In this document: piece after piece, positions 26,458 to 34,847 of the stretch
How the letters are laid out: each line of letters opens with the position of its first letter
Numbering within the stretch: position 1 is the stretch's first letter
Assembly: GCA_002298545.1 (NCBI GenBank)
Contig: DBKQ01000005.1
Coordinates: 4,592-68,591, forward strand
Direction of reading: 5' to 3'
Length of the DNA: 64,000 nt
Origin: Prevotella sp. UBA746
GTDB lineage: Bacteria; Bacteroidota; Bacteroidia; Bacteroidales; Bacteroidaceae
The notes under the pieces: model-generated
Told to the model about the DNA's origin: nothing
What the model saw: the letters and a program-made list of their open reading frames with translations, nothing else
Database searches by the model: none
Translations under genes and position numbers: made by a program

Positions 26458-26510
26458 CCGTTCTGGATAGCGGTACCCTTGAAGTTGTTGTTAACGCGCT
26501 GACCTGCGAG
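26458..26510 (-). repeat. 53-bp remnant of a C-terminal-tail coding sequence
   Basis: Matches 27427-27479 at 50 of 53 bases. Read on the minus strand it encodes LAGQRVNNNFKGTAIQNG, the conserved tail of the secreted protein at 27405, but it is cut at both ends. It lies just beyond the higA stop codon, so together with the intact copy it brackets the higBA locus. Confidence 0.85.
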
Positions 26511-26517
26511 TGTGTAA

Positions 26518-26850
26518 TCAAAGCATAGCTGCTGCACTGCGAATCTTATTCAATATAGATACCATCTTATTGTCGCGACGTACAACCTGAAGATTATACT
26601 CACTCTGCATATTCACCAACAAATAGGCTTTTATCCCAAGGGCTGCTTCTATTCGAAGTGCATAGTCGGCAGTTACAGGACGCTTTGCATTCAAAATTTC
26701 ATTTAACACAGTGTAAGAACAATCTATCAAAGAAGCAAACTGCCGTTGCGACATGCCTCGAGCCTCAAGCTCATCCTTTATAATCTCGCCTGGATGAACG
26801 GCCTCTGAAGGTGACAACTCATTTAATGTATATATTCTTGCTGCAGTCAT
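26518..26850 (-). CDS. higA: HigA-type antitoxin, XRE family
   Basis: A 110-residue protein. The HigA signature appears as LSPSEAVHPGEIIKDELEAR (about 13-32), followed by the helix-turn-helix MSQRQFASLIDCSYTVLNE (33-51) and LNAKRPVTADYALRIEAALG (53-72). HigA neutralises the HigB RNase toxin and represses the operon. It starts 9 bases after the higB stop, the usual toxin-first order of hig loci. The toxin gene is frameshifted, so this antitoxin may persist as an orphan regulator. The coding end runs directly up to a 53-bp remnant of a foreign coding sequence at 26510. Confidence 0.9.
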   Translation of the reverse strand: MTAARIYTLNELSPSEAVHPGEIIKDELEARGMSQRQFASLIDCSYTVLNEILNAKRPVTADYALRIEAALGIKAYLLVNMQSEYNLQVVRRDNKMVSILNKIRSAAAML

Positions 26851-26859
26851 ATTATGATT

Positions 26860-27176
26860 CTATTTATAATGATTACTAATATCTAACAAACGACAGACTT
26901 TAATGTTTAATCCATCCGCAGTATCTACAACAACGAATTCCAAACGGTATTGCCTGCCACATCTTACCGAAGAAATACCTTTTTTATCTCCGACAAGTAC
27001 TTCATAATTCAAAGATTTAAAGACATACAAATCTTCAATGCATTTTGCATTGCCAACAATGTTACAGCTTTCTGATAACTTCTAACAACAATGGGCTGAA
27101 ATCTGTGCTTTTTATCTTTTGTTTTACCATTGAAATACAGTTCATAAAGGTAATCCTTATCAAACTCAATATTCAT
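26860..27176 (-). pseudogene. higB: Frameshifted HigB-type (RelE fold) toxin gene
   Basis: From ATG 27176 the minus strand encodes MNIEFDKDYLYELYFNGKTK and KKHRFQPIVVRSYQKAV, then leaves frame. In the next frame the sequence continues NIVGNAKCIEDLYVFKSLNY, EVLVGDKKGISSVRCGRQYR and LEFVVVDTADGLNIKVCRLL, ending SNHYK before TAG at 26860. Together these give a complete toxin of about 105 residues of the plasmid-maintenance killer/HigB class, including the family's GISSxRxxxQYRLEF core. The total of 317 bases is one short of 106 codons, so a single base is missing near 27063-27066 (GCTGTAAC). Unless this is a sequencing error or is bypassed by ribosomal or transcriptional slippage, the toxin is inactive. 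Confidence 0.85.
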
Positions 27177-27180
27177 AAGG

Positions 27181-27211
27181 CAAAGTTAAGGAAATATTTC
27201 TTAATTCGCAA
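27181..27211 (-). promoter_or_regulatory. Promoter of the higBA locus, possibly leaderless
   Basis: On the minus strand TTG (27211-27209) and TAACTTTG (27188-27181) are 20 bp apart. The -7 element ends only 4 bases before the higB ATG at 27176, so the transcript would start at or almost at the start codon. Confidence 0.7.
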
Positions 27212-27243
27212 ATAATCGAACACAATTTAAACATAAAACAAAA

Positions 27244-27278
27244 ATGGCAAGTTCCTTATTTGAGAAAGAACTTGCCAT
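27244..27278 (-). terminator. Rho-independent terminator of the secreted protein gene
   Basis: A perfect 11-bp stem (ATGGCAAGTTC at 27244-27254, GAACTTGCCAT at 27268-27278) followed on the minus strand by TTTTTGTTTT. It lies about 125 bases beyond the stop at 27405. The other side is also T-rich, so it could work in both directions. Confidence 0.85.
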
Positions 27279-27404
27279 ATATTTTTATCTGTCTATACTT
27301 GACAGATGTGTTTCAAAAGCTAATCGCTATGATTATTTGTTGATGAACTTTCTTTTCAAGAGAATTCTTGTTCATAAGGCATAGCAAGTAAACTTGCTCT
27401 ACTC

Positions 27405-28178
27405 TTATTTCACTACGAATTTCTTGCCGTTCTGGATAGCGATACCCTTGAAGCTGTTGTTTACGCGCTGACCTGCGAGGTTGTAGATAGGAGCGTTAAC
27501 GTCTGCCTTCTCAGCAACTGCGTTGTTGATACCTGTTTCACCAGCATCAAAAGCAAGACCGCAAAGCATAATCTTAGAACCAGATACCCAGAAGAAGTAA
27601 GTGTTGCCTGGCTCAACATCGTATACAAGAGCTGCATAAACGTCAGCATCTGTAACAGTCTGCTCAGCGTTCAAACCACCGTCAGCAGTAATGTACTGAC
27701 CCCAAACGTCTGTTGCATAAGCACTCATGTCAGCGAAGTCAAGTTCCTCAGCCTCGATAACAGAGTTAGGAACCTTAGCTGTCCAGATTTTCTTGTTCTT
27801 ACCATACTTAGCAGCAACATAAACCTTACCAGCAATAGCAGGAGTGAACTCAACATGAGCAGATGTAGTACCAGCCTTGTCCAAAGAACCATCCACACCA
27901 TTAGTACCACCCTGAATGTAAGCCTTAGAGAAAGTCTTGCCCTGTGACTCGAAAGTCTCAGCAGTAGCAGGATCGCTCTTTACTGTCCAGTTAGCACCAC
28001 CATCAACGAGGACAACTGTTGCATTCTGAATTTCAGAAGCTGCAACTGTAGTATTCTCACCTGCATTAGCAACAACCTGATCAACAGCTGCATCAGCTGC
28101 TACTGCATTCCACTGACCCTGTGCATTAGCACAAACTGCTGCAAACATAGCAGCTACAAAAAGTAAACTCTTTTTCAT
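27405..28178 (-). CDS. Secreted protein with conserved Prevotella C-terminal tail
   Basis: A 257-residue protein with a signal peptide (MKKSLLFVAAMFAAVCANAQ). The mature body is Ala/Val/Asp-rich and predicted all-beta (VEFTPAIAGKVYVAAKYG, VYAALVYDVEPGNTYFFWVS), resembling carbohydrate-binding or jellyroll modules, though no family is recognised. It ends with IYNLAGQRVNNSFKGIAIQN and GKKFVVK, the C-terminal tail shared by many Prevotella exported proteins and usually annotated as a sorting-type domain. It is the last gene after SusC, SusD and a lipoprotein on the minus strand, and is followed by a good terminator. It is probably a surface-exposed partner of the SusCD complex. A 53-bp piece of its tail coding sequence recurs at 26458. 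Confidence 0.8.
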   Translation of the reverse strand: MKKSLLFVAAMFAAVCANAQGQWNAVAADAAVDQVVANAGENTTVAASEIQNATVVLVDGGANWTVKSDPATAETFESQGKTFSKAYIQGGTNGVDGSLDKAGTTSAHVEFTPAIAGKVYVAAKYGKNKKIWTAKVPNSVIEAEELDFADMSAYATDVWGQYITADGGLNAEQTVTDADVYAALVYDVEPGNTYFFWVSGSKIMLCGLAFDAGETGINNAVAEKADVNAPIYNLAGQRVNNSFKGIAIQNGKKFVVK

Positions 28179-28229
28179 AATCGTTTTGTTTTTAAAGTTA
28201 TTAAAATTATTAGTTGTTTTTATTTTAAG

Positions 28230-28261
28230 TTCATTGCAGAATTTTCGAATTCCGCAATGAA
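28230..28261 (-). other. Stem-loop between the lipoprotein gene and the secreted protein gene
   Basis: TTCATTGC at 28230-28237 pairs with GCAATGAA at 28254-28261, and AATT pairs with AATT around a TTCG loop. There is no T run on the minus strand, so it may be a processing or stability element that sets the level of the two mRNAs instead of a terminator. Confidence 0.5.
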
Positions 28262-28282
28262 CCTTTAATCAATACTACTCAA

Positions 28283-28741
28283 TTACTCGGCACTTTTAGA
28301 GCCCTTTATTGTATAAGCCTTAGCTGATGATGTAGCATTGAACTTGTACTTCGAACTCAAAGTGGTATAAATTGTAATGTTATTACCCTCTATAACACCA
28401 CCTGTGTTTCTTGCTGCCGCAGCAGATCCGTTACCAAATGTATAGCGGTCATTTCCAGCCTTAGCAACATTAAATACAGCCTCTTGATCCATGTTCAAAG
28501 TAGCGGAAACAATTTTAACGGTAATAGCCTGCGTATTCTCCTCTTCAAACTTGGTAACAGTAACAACCACATCAGAAGCCTTTTCATTTCCACTTGCATC
28601 ATAAATAGAGCCAGAGAAAGTACCATTTACAAGTACAGAAGCATCAGTATGAACTGCTGGATCATCATCATCATCGCAAGCAACAAAGCTAAGCGAGCAG
28701 AAGAAACCAAGCATCAAAAACAATATACTTTTCAGTTTCAT
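28283..28741 (-). CDS. Small lipoprotein in the SusCD operon (calycin-like)
   Basis: A 152-residue protein with a lipoprotein signal ending SLSFVACDDDDDPA. The run of five Asp right after the lipidated Cys (near residue 22) resembles the acidic lipoprotein export signal that sends Bacteroidetes lipoproteins to the cell surface. The mature part is a small beta-rich domain (VNGTFSGSIYDASGNEKASD, FEEENTQAITVKIVSATLNM, TIYTTLSSKYKF), consistent with a calycin-type or lipocalin-like barrel found in SusCD operons, but the family cannot be fixed by eye. It follows susD by 36 bases and is likely a surface accessory factor of the transporter. Confidence 0.7.
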   Translation of the reverse strand: MKLKSILFLMLGFFCSLSFVACDDDDDPAVHTDASVLVNGTFSGSIYDASGNEKASDVVVTVTKFEEENTQAITVKIVSATLNMDQEAVFNVAKAGNDRYTFGNGSAAAARNTGGVIEGNNITIYTTLSSKYKFNATSSAKAYTIKGSKSAE

Positions 28742-28777
28742 TTTACATTCTTTTTAAAGATTAATAATGAAGCAGAT

Positions 28778-30688
28778 TTACTCTGCATCTTTTTTCTCCT
28801 CACTTCCTGTTGAACGGAAGCCAGGGTTCTGATCAGCAGCTGATATACCCGAGTTAATTTGGATTTCATTCTCAGGAATTGGACGCAACCACTTAATCTG
28901 TCCGTCATTTCCGGTCATATTAGACAAAGCAAGACCAGAATAAGTAAGATTATAGCGAACCAACTGACGTGTACGGCGCAGATCTATCCAACGATAATAT
29001 TCGCCAAGAGTCTCGCGCATACGTTCGTCAAGAATAACATCAAGCTTGTTAATTGTAAGTCCATAGCTATCGGTCTGACCAAGAGAAACATATCCTCCTT
29101 CATCGTTCAAAGCCCAATCATAACGCTTGTAGTCATTGAAAGAAGCAAGATAAGAAGCGTGAGAACGTGTACGAACAGCGTTCAAATACTTCAATGAGTT
29201 AGTCTCATCACCAGCCATCAGATAAGCCTCTGCTGCAACAAGATAAATCTCACTTGCATTGAGAACAACGACATCACGATAATCACCACCAGACTGAGCA
29301 CAGTCGCTTGTAGTATTCTTGTCGTCAAACTTACGAACAGGAGGGAGACATCCAATCTTCTGTATTGCAGAAGAGAATGGCTGAGTGTAAGTTGTTGAAG
29401 TCTTAGCATCATAAGAACCGTTAGCGGCATAAGCCTTACATGTGGAATTCTCAGCTACCTTAAACACCTTAGTTGCACTTTTCTTTCCTGTAGTTACAAA
29501 CTGAGAAGCATGTGCATTGCAGTAAGCATCAATCTCAGATTCCTCAGTATACCATGGGAAATACTTAAATGCAATAGACAAGTTTGCCTTTTCGGCATCA
29601 GTAGCATTATAGTATGCCCAATATCCTTGTTTGCTCCAATTGTCGGCATTACCGTCATAACCATATACAGTAGTCATGAAAGTTCCTTCAAAACGGTCAT
29701 CACCCTTTTCAAAAGCATAATATACACGTTCTGTAGGACAGAGGTCACTCTTTACGCCCTTTACTCCAAGAGTATTTGAACCCATATAGAGAGCAAAATT
29801 ATGCTGCTGGTTATGACCACCCTTTACCTTATCAGATGATGTAGCGCGATCATACTGAATAGCAAATAAAGTCTCCGGGTTATTGCCCTTCTCATTGTTA
29901 TCAAAATCCCATTTCTGGTCAAAAGTCTGAGTCAAAGGAACTGCATCAGCAACTTCAGCTGCATACTTTGCAGCCTCAGTGAAATATTCAGTGCTATTAA
30001 CAGTATAAGCACCAGTCGTAGCATCAGTAAGAGTTGTCTGCAAATCCCATCCTGCTGCCAGATAAACTTTTGCAAGAAGAGCCTTCGCTCCTATAACACT
30101 TGCACGTCCCTTTGCATCAGCAGCAGAACTTACATTCTCGAGATTGCCATTTGCAATAATTTCCTTCAAATCATTGATTACATTCTCATAAACAGTAGCA
30201 AGCTCGGTACGTGGATAATTTGTACTTGCAGACTCAATATAATCTGTAATGTAAGGAACTGCACCAAACTCCTGAGTCAGGATGTAATAGCAATAATCAC
30301 GAATAAAGCGAGCCTGATCGTTAAGCTTATCATCCTTGCTGTATTTCAACACACAGTTTGCGTAATTAATGGCAGCATATGTGTTTTTATAAAGATTAGT
30401 TACATCTTCATTATCTGAAGAATACAAGTATGACTGCAAAACAGGAGCTGATGCACCTTGACCAACCGTATAGAGGTCTGTACCTTGACAGAAAGTCACA
30501 GGAGAACTGTAAACATCACGCAACGCATAATATGCATTATTTAGTTGCTGATTCCAACCTGCAATATCAGAGAACTGACTGTCAGGTGTTACAGTGCTTT
30601 TATTGTCTGTATCCAGGAAATCAGAGCAACTTGACAGACCGGCAACAGTTGCTAATCCGAGGGCAGACATTATAATAAACTTTTTCAT
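28778..30688 (-). CDS. SusD/RagB family surface lipoprotein
   Basis: A 636-residue lipoprotein with signal MKKFIIMSALGLATVAGLSS and Cys near residue 21. SusD features are the TPR-like helical body with NAYYALRDVYSSPVTFCQGT early, ALLAKVYLAAGW near 203-214, and a C-terminal RagB region with VVLNASEIYLVAAEAYLMAG, KYLNAVRTRSH, LDVILDERMRETLGEYYRWI and DLRRTRQLV. SusD proteins sit as a lid on the SusC barrel and capture glycans or peptides. It lies 23 bases after susC on the same transcript. Its exact ligand is unknown: no glycoside hydrolase, protease or sensor gene adjoins the pair. Confidence 0.95.
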   Translation of the reverse strand: MKKFIIMSALGLATVAGLSSCSDFLDTDNKSTVTPDSQFSDIAGWNQQLNNAYYALRDVYSSPVTFCQGTDLYTVGQGASAPVLQSYLYSSDNEDVTNLYKNTYAAINYANCVLKYSKDDKLNDQARFIRDYCYYILTQEFGAVPYITDYIESASTNYPRTELATVYENVINDLKEIIANGNLENVSSAADAKGRASVIGAKALLAKVYLAAGWDLQTTLTDATTGAYTVNSTEYFTEAAKYAAEVADAVPLTQTFDQKWDFDNNEKGNNPETLFAIQYDRATSSDKVKGGHNQQHNFALYMGSNTLGVKGVKSDLCPTERVYYAFEKGDDRFEGTFMTTVYGYDGNADNWSKQGYWAYYNATDAEKANLSIAFKYFPWYTEESEIDAYCNAHASQFVTTGKKSATKVFKVAENSTCKAYAANGSYDAKTSTTYTQPFSSAIQKIGCLPPVRKFDDKNTTSDCAQSGGDYRDVVVLNASEIYLVAAEAYLMAGDETNSLKYLNAVRTRSHASYLASFNDYKRYDWALNDEGGYVSLGQTDSYGLTINKLDVILDERMRETLGEYYRWIDLRRTRQLVRYNLTYSGLALSNMTGNDGQIKWLRPIPENEIQINSGISAADQNPGFRSTGSEEKKDAE

Positions 30689-30711
30689 TTTAAAACTTCG
30701 ATTTAATGTTA

Positions 30712-33700
30712 TTAGAACTTAATGCTTGCACCAATCTGATATGTTACAGTACTTGGACCATCATTCTTCTTGGCAGCATCTGCCCACTCAGGATCGAATC
30801 CTTTGTATTTTGTGAATACGAATGGGTTTGTAACGTTAACATACAAGCGGAGATACTGGCATCCCCATGGAGTCAACCACTTCTTCGGGAAAGTATATCC
30901 CAAAGTGATATTCTTAACCTTCCAATAAGAAATTTTGTCTACAGCAAGAGCATTGTAAACATTCTTCTCATAAGCAGCAGCACCGGCACCGTTGTTTGTG
31001 ATAGAGCTGTTAGGGAATGGGAAAGAACCATAGTGGGTAGTCTCCTGATATACAGGATTAATATATGTACCATCAGCATTTACTCCATCACAGTCGATAA
31101 GAGTTCCTGCAGGGATGTAATAATCCATCTTGATTTTGTTCCATCCACGATAAGCATAATCGTATGTATCTGCTAAAGTGTTAGAATAAACGGTAAAGTT
31201 CTGCTTTGTATAGATAGAGAATGAGAAATCCCAGTCTTTCCACTGCAAAGTAGAAGAGATATTACCAGTCCATGAAGGATCCTGACATCCGAGAATCATC
31301 TTATCATTTGCATCAATAACACCATTACCGTCGTTATCCCTTATAATAGGCATACCTTCAGACCATCCATACACCTTGCTGTAATAGTCGCAAGAACGTA
31401 CTTGATCGCCAGGAGTAAATCCAGCCTTTGTTGCAGCCTCATTGTTTGGAACGACAATATTCTTGTCTGAAACTACTCCATCCCACTTATACAGATAGAG
31501 AGAATTCATTGGAGAGCCTACGAACAAAGATGAAGTAATAGGATTATCTGCATCAATGATTTTATCCTCACCATTAATTGTCTTTACCTTGTTTATGTTG
31601 CGGGCAAAATTGAAACTTGTTGTCCAGTACCAATCCTTTGTCTGAATATTTACTGTATTCAAGGCAAATTCAATACCACGGTTCTGAACCTTACCTACGT
31701 TATCCCAAAGTTTACCACCTCCAGAAACCAAAGGAAGATCTCTCTGGTAGAGCAAATCTGTAGAAGTCTTAGAATACAAATCGATAGATCCGTTGATTCT
31801 ATTCTTCAAGAATCCGAAATCTACACCAAAGTTAAGTTCATGAGATTTCTCCCACTTCAAATCTGCATTGATTACACCACTTGGATAATATCCATTTGCT
31901 ACAGTTGAACCAAAAGCATAGATATTAGGACCAGAAACTCCAACTTGATTGTAGTGTCCGCTTACGGTATTATTACCAGTAACACCATAGCTCAAACGAA
32001 GTTTCAAGTTGTCAATCCATGAGATATTCTTCATGAAACTTTCCTCAGACATACGCCATGCAAGAGCTGCTGAAGGGAACCATCCCCAACGAGAATCTTT
32101 CAAGAACTTTGAAGATCCATCTGTACGTACAGTTCCAGTAAACATATACTTACCTTTGTAAGAATAGTTCAAGCGTAAAGCGTATGACAACATTGTCTCT
32201 TCCCAATAAGCAGTACCAGTACCCTTTTCGTTAATAGTACCTGTGTATAGATTATACCACTTTGTACCGGTCATGATTGAAGCATCGTCAGTTGAGGTTC
32301 TACCAATCTGACTATACATTCTATCGAAAGAACTCATTGAGAACAATCCCATTGCGCTCAAAGAATGGTCGCCGAAAGTCTTATTGAAGTCAATCTGGTT
32401 ATCCCATGTCCAATCCTTGCGAGTATATTCCTCATGACTTGCAGTTTCTGTACGTGAACCACTTGAAGAAGTGTACTCACCTGTACGAGAATTTACATAG
32501 TTTGGAGAGAATGTAGTTTTAAACGACAGCCAATTAACCGGTTTCAACTGTACGTAGATATTACCAAGTACACGGAACGTATTTGACTCCTTAGAATCAT
32601 CACGAAGATAAATCAAAGGGTTTACACTATCGGTAAACTGATTTGCCTTTGTACCAAAAGCTTCATAGTTACCCGGCTTTACATTGTAGTTTCCATCAGC
32701 ATCATATGGACGAGCAAATGGAACCTGACGAAAAGCATCCTTAACAGCATCATCCGAAGCATACTGATTCTCAGTATAAGCAAGATTCAAGCTGAAACCT
32801 GCAGAAAGGTATTTATTAATCTTTGAATCAACACTACCCTTCATGTTATAACGGTTCTGAAGGTCATTCTTATAAACGCCCTCTTCACGGTTATAACCTA
32901 CGCCGAAATGATAATGAGTATTCTTTGAAGCGCCGTTTACAGCAAGATAGTGGTTTTGTTTCTGTCCATCTTGTGTTACAAGATCTGGCCAGTTATAACT
33001 CTCTCCATTTTTCAGCATAGTCTTTAAGACAGAAGAGCCATCCTCAGTATCAGCCAACATACCTTGCAAGTAATCCTGCTGAGTCATCTTCCAAGTAGGC
33101 TGTGCAACAGAAGCAACACCATTAGCAACCTGACCTGAAGAAAGGAACTGAGAGAAACGGAATTTATAGAATTCGTTTGCATTCATATAATCCGGCATAC
33201 GAGCAATTTTTGACACACCGTAGTATCCGTCATATGAAATAGAAACCTTACCTTCATCTTTTGTTCCGAGTGAGCTTCCACTCTTTGTAGTAACGATTAC
33301 CACACCGGCTGTAGCACGAGAACCATAGATTGCTGTAGAAGATGCATCCTTCAAGATATCCATACGTTCAATATCCTGTGGATTCAAGAAACCGATATCA
33401 TCACAGATTACGCCATCTACTACATATAAAGGTTTAGAAGTACCCTGAATAGAAGACTTACCACGAATCTGTATATTAAAATCAGAACCTGCACGACCCG
33501 TAGACTGAGTAATCTGAGCACCAGGAACCGATCCCTGCAACGCTTCCATTGCGTTTGTAGTACCCTTTGCAGCAAGCTTTGATCCATCAGTAGAAGCAAT
33601 AGAACCTGTCAAGTCGCTCTTCTTCATCGTACCGTAACCCACAACTACAACTTCGTCGAGCTGTGCATTGTCTTCTTGCAGAACGATATTGATGTTTGAA

Positions 33701-33963
33701 GAGTTTCCAAGGGTTACAGTCTGCTCTTTGTAACCGATGTATGAAACCTTTACCTTTGATGAAGGAGAGGCGTTTGGAATGGAGAAGTTACCGTCGATGT
33801 CGGTAATGGATCCCGGTTTGCCGTCGACAAACACTGTCACACCGATCAGCGGTTCTCCCTTTGCATCCTTCACTGTACCAGTGACTGTCTTCTGGGCGAA
33901 TGCCGTAAGACAAACCATAGGTAAAACGGAAGCCGTCAAGGCTCTTCTGATTTGTAAATGCAT
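30712..33963 (-). CDS. SusC/RagA family TonB-linked outer membrane transporter
   Basis: A 1083-residue receptor counted from ATG 33963, which opens a signal peptide (MHLQIRRALTASVLPMVCLT, then AFAQ); frames upstream lack a leader. Residues about 25-105 form the carboxypeptidase-regulatory domain (VTGTVKDAKGEPLIGVTVFV). A TonB-box-like LDEVVVVGYGTMKKSDLTGS follows and leads into the plug (about 115-230, ALQGSVPGAQITQSTGRAGS, STAIYGSRATAGVVIVTTK), then a 22-strand barrel ending TYQIGASIKF. SusC imports ligands captured by SusD using TonB energy. The gene has a well-formed promoter at 34127-34158 with a leader of about 160 bases. No dedicated regulator (hybrid two-component system, SusR or ECF pair) is next to it. 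Confidence 0.96.
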   Translation of the reverse strand: MHLQIRRALTASVLPMVCLTAFAQKTVTGTVKDAKGEPLIGVTVFVDGKPGSITDIDGNFSIPNASPSSKVKVSYIGYKEQTVTLGNSSNINIVLQEDNAQLDEVVVVGYGTMKKSDLTGSIASTDGSKLAAKGTTNAMEALQGSVPGAQITQSTGRAGSDFNIQIRGKSSIQGTSKPLYVVDGVICDDIGFLNPQDIERMDILKDASSTAIYGSRATAGVVIVTTKSGSSLGTKDEGKVSISYDGYYGVSKIARMPDYMNANEFYKFRFSQFLSSGQVANGVASVAQPTWKMTQQDYLQGMLADTEDGSSVLKTMLKNGESYNWPDLVTQDGQKQNHYLAVNGASKNTHYHFGVGYNREEGVYKNDLQNRYNMKGSVDSKINKYLSAGFSLNLAYTENQYASDDAVKDAFRQVPFARPYDADGNYNVKPGNYEAFGTKANQFTDSVNPLIYLRDDSKESNTFRVLGNIYVQLKPVNWLSFKTTFSPNYVNSRTGEYTSSSGSRTETASHEEYTRKDWTWDNQIDFNKTFGDHSLSAMGLFSMSSFDRMYSQIGRTSTDDASIMTGTKWYNLYTGTINEKGTGTAYWEETMLSYALRLNYSYKGKYMFTGTVRTDGSSKFLKDSRWGWFPSAALAWRMSEESFMKNISWIDNLKLRLSYGVTGNNTVSGHYNQVGVSGPNIYAFGSTVANGYYPSGVINADLKWEKSHELNFGVDFGFLKNRINGSIDLYSKTSTDLLYQRDLPLVSGGGKLWDNVGKVQNRGIEFALNTVNIQTKDWYWTTSFNFARNINKVKTINGEDKIIDADNPITSSLFVGSPMNSLYLYKWDGVVSDKNIVVPNNEAATKAGFTPGDQVRSCDYYSKVYGWSEGMPIIRDNDGNGVIDANDKMILGCQDPSWTGNISSTLQWKDWDFSFSIYTKQNFTVYSNTLADTYDYAYRGWNKIKMDYYIPAGTLIDCDGVNADGTYINPVYQETTHYGSFPFPNSSITNNGAGAAAYEKNVYNALAVDKISYWKVKNITLGYTFPKKWLTPWGCQYLRLYVNVTNPFVFTKYKGFDPEWADAAKKNDGPSTVTYQIGASIKF

Positions 33964-34126
33964 AAATGTTTTGTTTTGATTATTAGTTAGTAGCATCTCA
34001 CTCTCGGTACGCTTGTTCAACAAAGCTTGCGCTATGTCTATAATATATAATATGTATATACTCAGCGAACCTTAATTTTAGTAGTCCGAATTCTATAAGA
34101 AAACGGTTTATAGTTTGATTACGGTG

Positions 34127-34158
34127 CAAATATATATAGAATTCTGCAATGTTCAAAA
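34127..34158 (-). promoter_or_regulatory. Promoter of the SusC operon
   Basis: On the minus strand TTTTG (34158-34154) and TATATTTG (34134-34127) are separated by 19 bp. The predicted transcript has an untranslated leader of about 155-160 bases before ATG 33963. Confidence 0.75.
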
Positions 34159-34318
34159 CATTCTAAAAAGTTTTTTAAATTTAGAACAAAGTTTTAACGT
34201 TTTGCGCATGTTGCATAAAGCATTGCGCATCTATTTTATTACTGATAACATAAAAAAAATGTTTAGAGTTGTACGGTTGAGAATAAAAGTTCTAATCATC
34301 AATAAATGAAGTTTATAG

Positions 34319-34427
34319 TAGTAGGTGCGGTGTCTCACCGCACAGCATTAAGAACATTATGACTATTTATAGTTTGAAAATGCTATATACCCCTTTCTCA
34401 TTGTGCGGTGAGACACCGCACCTACTA
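34319..34427. repeat. REPIN-like pair of GTGCGGTG..CACCGCAC palindromes
   Basis: A perfect 26-bp inverted repeat at 34319-34344 and 34402-34427. Each arm is itself a hairpin, GTGCGGTG-TCT-CACCGCAC (or its complement), so the unit is two palindromes facing each other across 57 AT-rich bases, the layout of REP doublets. Confidence 0.9.
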
Positions 34428-34454
34428 CGATTTCCAACCGTACATATGAAAATG

Positions 34455-34575
34455 TTTTTCGGCGTTTTTACCCTCACACCCTCACACATACCCCATAAAG
34501 CCCCTGTTTATCGGCATTTCAGGTGTGAGGGATGGTGTGAGGGATGGTGAGGGTATAGAATAAGGAATTAGGAAT
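34455..34575 (+). repeat. TACCCTCACACCC-family repeat, copy 1
   Basis: Bases 34469-34514 are the exact reverse complement of 34786-34831 (46 bp), and the match continues imperfectly outward into GTTTTTCGG and inward into GTGTGAGGGATGGTGAGGGT. Each copy is also internally palindromic, since TACCCTCACACC at the start opposes GGTGAGGGTA near the end. Confidence 0.9.
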
Positions 34576-34631
34576 GCTATTCATCTCCTTTACCGATAGC
34601 GTTTCTATGTAATAGCAGGAGTATTCGGTGA

Positions 34632-34673
34632 TTGCACCAAAGGTGCAAGTATGCTGCACCAAAAGTGCCACTT
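34632..34673 (-). repeat. Dispersed hairpin repeat AAGTGGCACTTTT..TGCACC, copy 2
   Basis: On the minus strand this reads AAGTGGCACTTTTGGTGCAG and then TGCACCTTTGGTGCAA, close to the copy at 22919-22959. It lies between the two TACCCTCACACCC copies. Confidence 0.75.
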
Positions 34674-34730
34674 CTATTTACTCCCGCAATTTATTATCCT
34701 CATCACTTTCATTTCTAATTTCTATTTTCT

Positions 34731-34847
34731 AATTCCTAATTCTATACCCTCACCATCCCTCACACTTACCCTCACCATCAAAACCCCGATAAACAGGGGC
34801 TTTATGGGGTATGTGTGAGGGTGTGAGGGTAAAATGACCGAAAAACT
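34731..34847 (-). repeat. TACCCTCACACCC-family repeat, copy 2 (inverted)
   Basis: Inverted partner of 34455-34575 with 46 perfectly matching bases (34786-34831). Both copies end with the motif GAATTAGGAATT or a close variant. Together they could form a long stem around roughly 270 bases. Confidence 0.9.
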
